Source: Saprospiraceae bacterium
GTDB taxonomy: Bacteria > Bacteroidota > Bacteroidia > Chitinophagales > Saprospiraceae
NCBI GenBank assembly: GCA_020850025.1
Contig: JADZFI010000315.1
Location: forward strand, 1 to 6,805
Direction of reading: 5' to 3'
DNA: 6,805 nt
Below are positions 6,726-6,805 of this stretch, piece after piece. Both the position numbers and the translations under genes were made by a program. The first letter of the stretch is position 1, and every line of letters starts with the position of its first letter. The notes under the pieces are model-generated. The model worked only from the letters and a program-made list of their open reading frames with translations, was not told where the DNA came from and did no database searches.

Positions 6726-6803
6726 TTAGAAATTGGTGAGCGAGTTTCCTTCAGAGGGATCAGATTGACCGCCATCTGAAGGAAAACAACACATATTGGC
6801 TTT
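6726..6803 (-). CDS. Possible C-terminal end of an upstream gene (partial)
   Basis: One minus-strand frame is open from the right edge and ends with TAA at 6728-6726, 11 nt before the DUF1801 start, which would be normal operon spacing. The visible 25 residues end in SEGNSLTNF and contain a PSDGG/PSEGN pair. It is too short to identify. A second minus-strand frame is also open from the edge and stops at 6706-6704, overlapping the DUF1801 start, so the choice of frame is uncertain and this may simply be non-coding. Confidence 0.2.
   Translation of the reverse strand, partial: KANMCCFPSDGGQSDPSEGNSLTNF
6745..6785. repeat. 11-bp inverted repeat with 19-nt spacer
   Basis: TTTCCTTCAGA at 6745-6755 is the exact reverse complement of TCTGAAGGAAA at 6775-6785, with a 19-nt spacer. 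No T-run follows on either strand, so it is not a typical intrinsic terminator. It lies 31 bp upstream of the DUF1801 start and could be an operator, an mRNA hairpin, or part of an upstream coding end. Confidence 0.45.
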
Positions 6804-6805
6804 AC

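Overview
The window looks like a chromosomal segment of a Bacteroidota bacterium, perhaps from the Saprospiria or Chitinophagia side. The evidence is a secreted protein ending in a type IX secretion (T9SS) type A sorting domain, a LytS-like sensor kinase with a large periplasmic propeller, weak or absent Shine-Dalgarno sequences, and a promoter of the Bacteroidota TTTG/TAnnTTTG type. Most of the window is GC-rich (a sampled line inside the CotH gene, 4621-4680, is 62% GC). The stretch from about 2910 to 4200 is clearly AT-rich (38% at 2941-3000, 28% at 3241-3300).

Layout, left to right. (1) 1-2771, minus strand: a two-component sensor histidine kinase with signal peptide, propeller, Y_Y_Y-like domain, one membrane helix and a His_kinase/HATPase core. 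It is one uninterrupted reading frame of 923 visible codons whose C-terminus runs off the left edge. (2) 2772-2939: a divergent regulatory region. It holds three direct repeats at an exact 21-bp period that match the published LytTR response-regulator binding consensus (third copy with one mismatch), followed by a plus-strand promoter candidate. (3) 2940-4174, plus strand: a compact three-gene AT-rich cassette. It encodes a winged-helix plus PD-(D/E)XK nuclease-like protein (258 aa), an unrecognised 82-aa protein starting 2 nt later, and a 62-aa glycine-turn repeat protein resembling the '4-fold beta flower' family. A strong intrinsic terminator at 4231-4264 closes it. (4) 4275-6305, minus strand: a secreted CotH-kinase-family protein with a lamin-tail domain and T9SS sorting tail. 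(5) 6343-6714, minus strand: a small DUF1801 protein 37 bp upstream of CotH. A possible C-terminal end of a further upstream gene lies at the right edge.

Two points deserve most attention. The first is the AT-rich cassette, which has the look of a transferred accessory or defence-like module; that function is inference. The second is the LytTR-type operator array between it and the LytS-type kinase. The repeats are oriented toward the cassette and end about 10 bp upstream of its candidate -33 box, so the cassette, the kinase gene, or both may be controlled by the kinase's own, probably off-window, response regulator.
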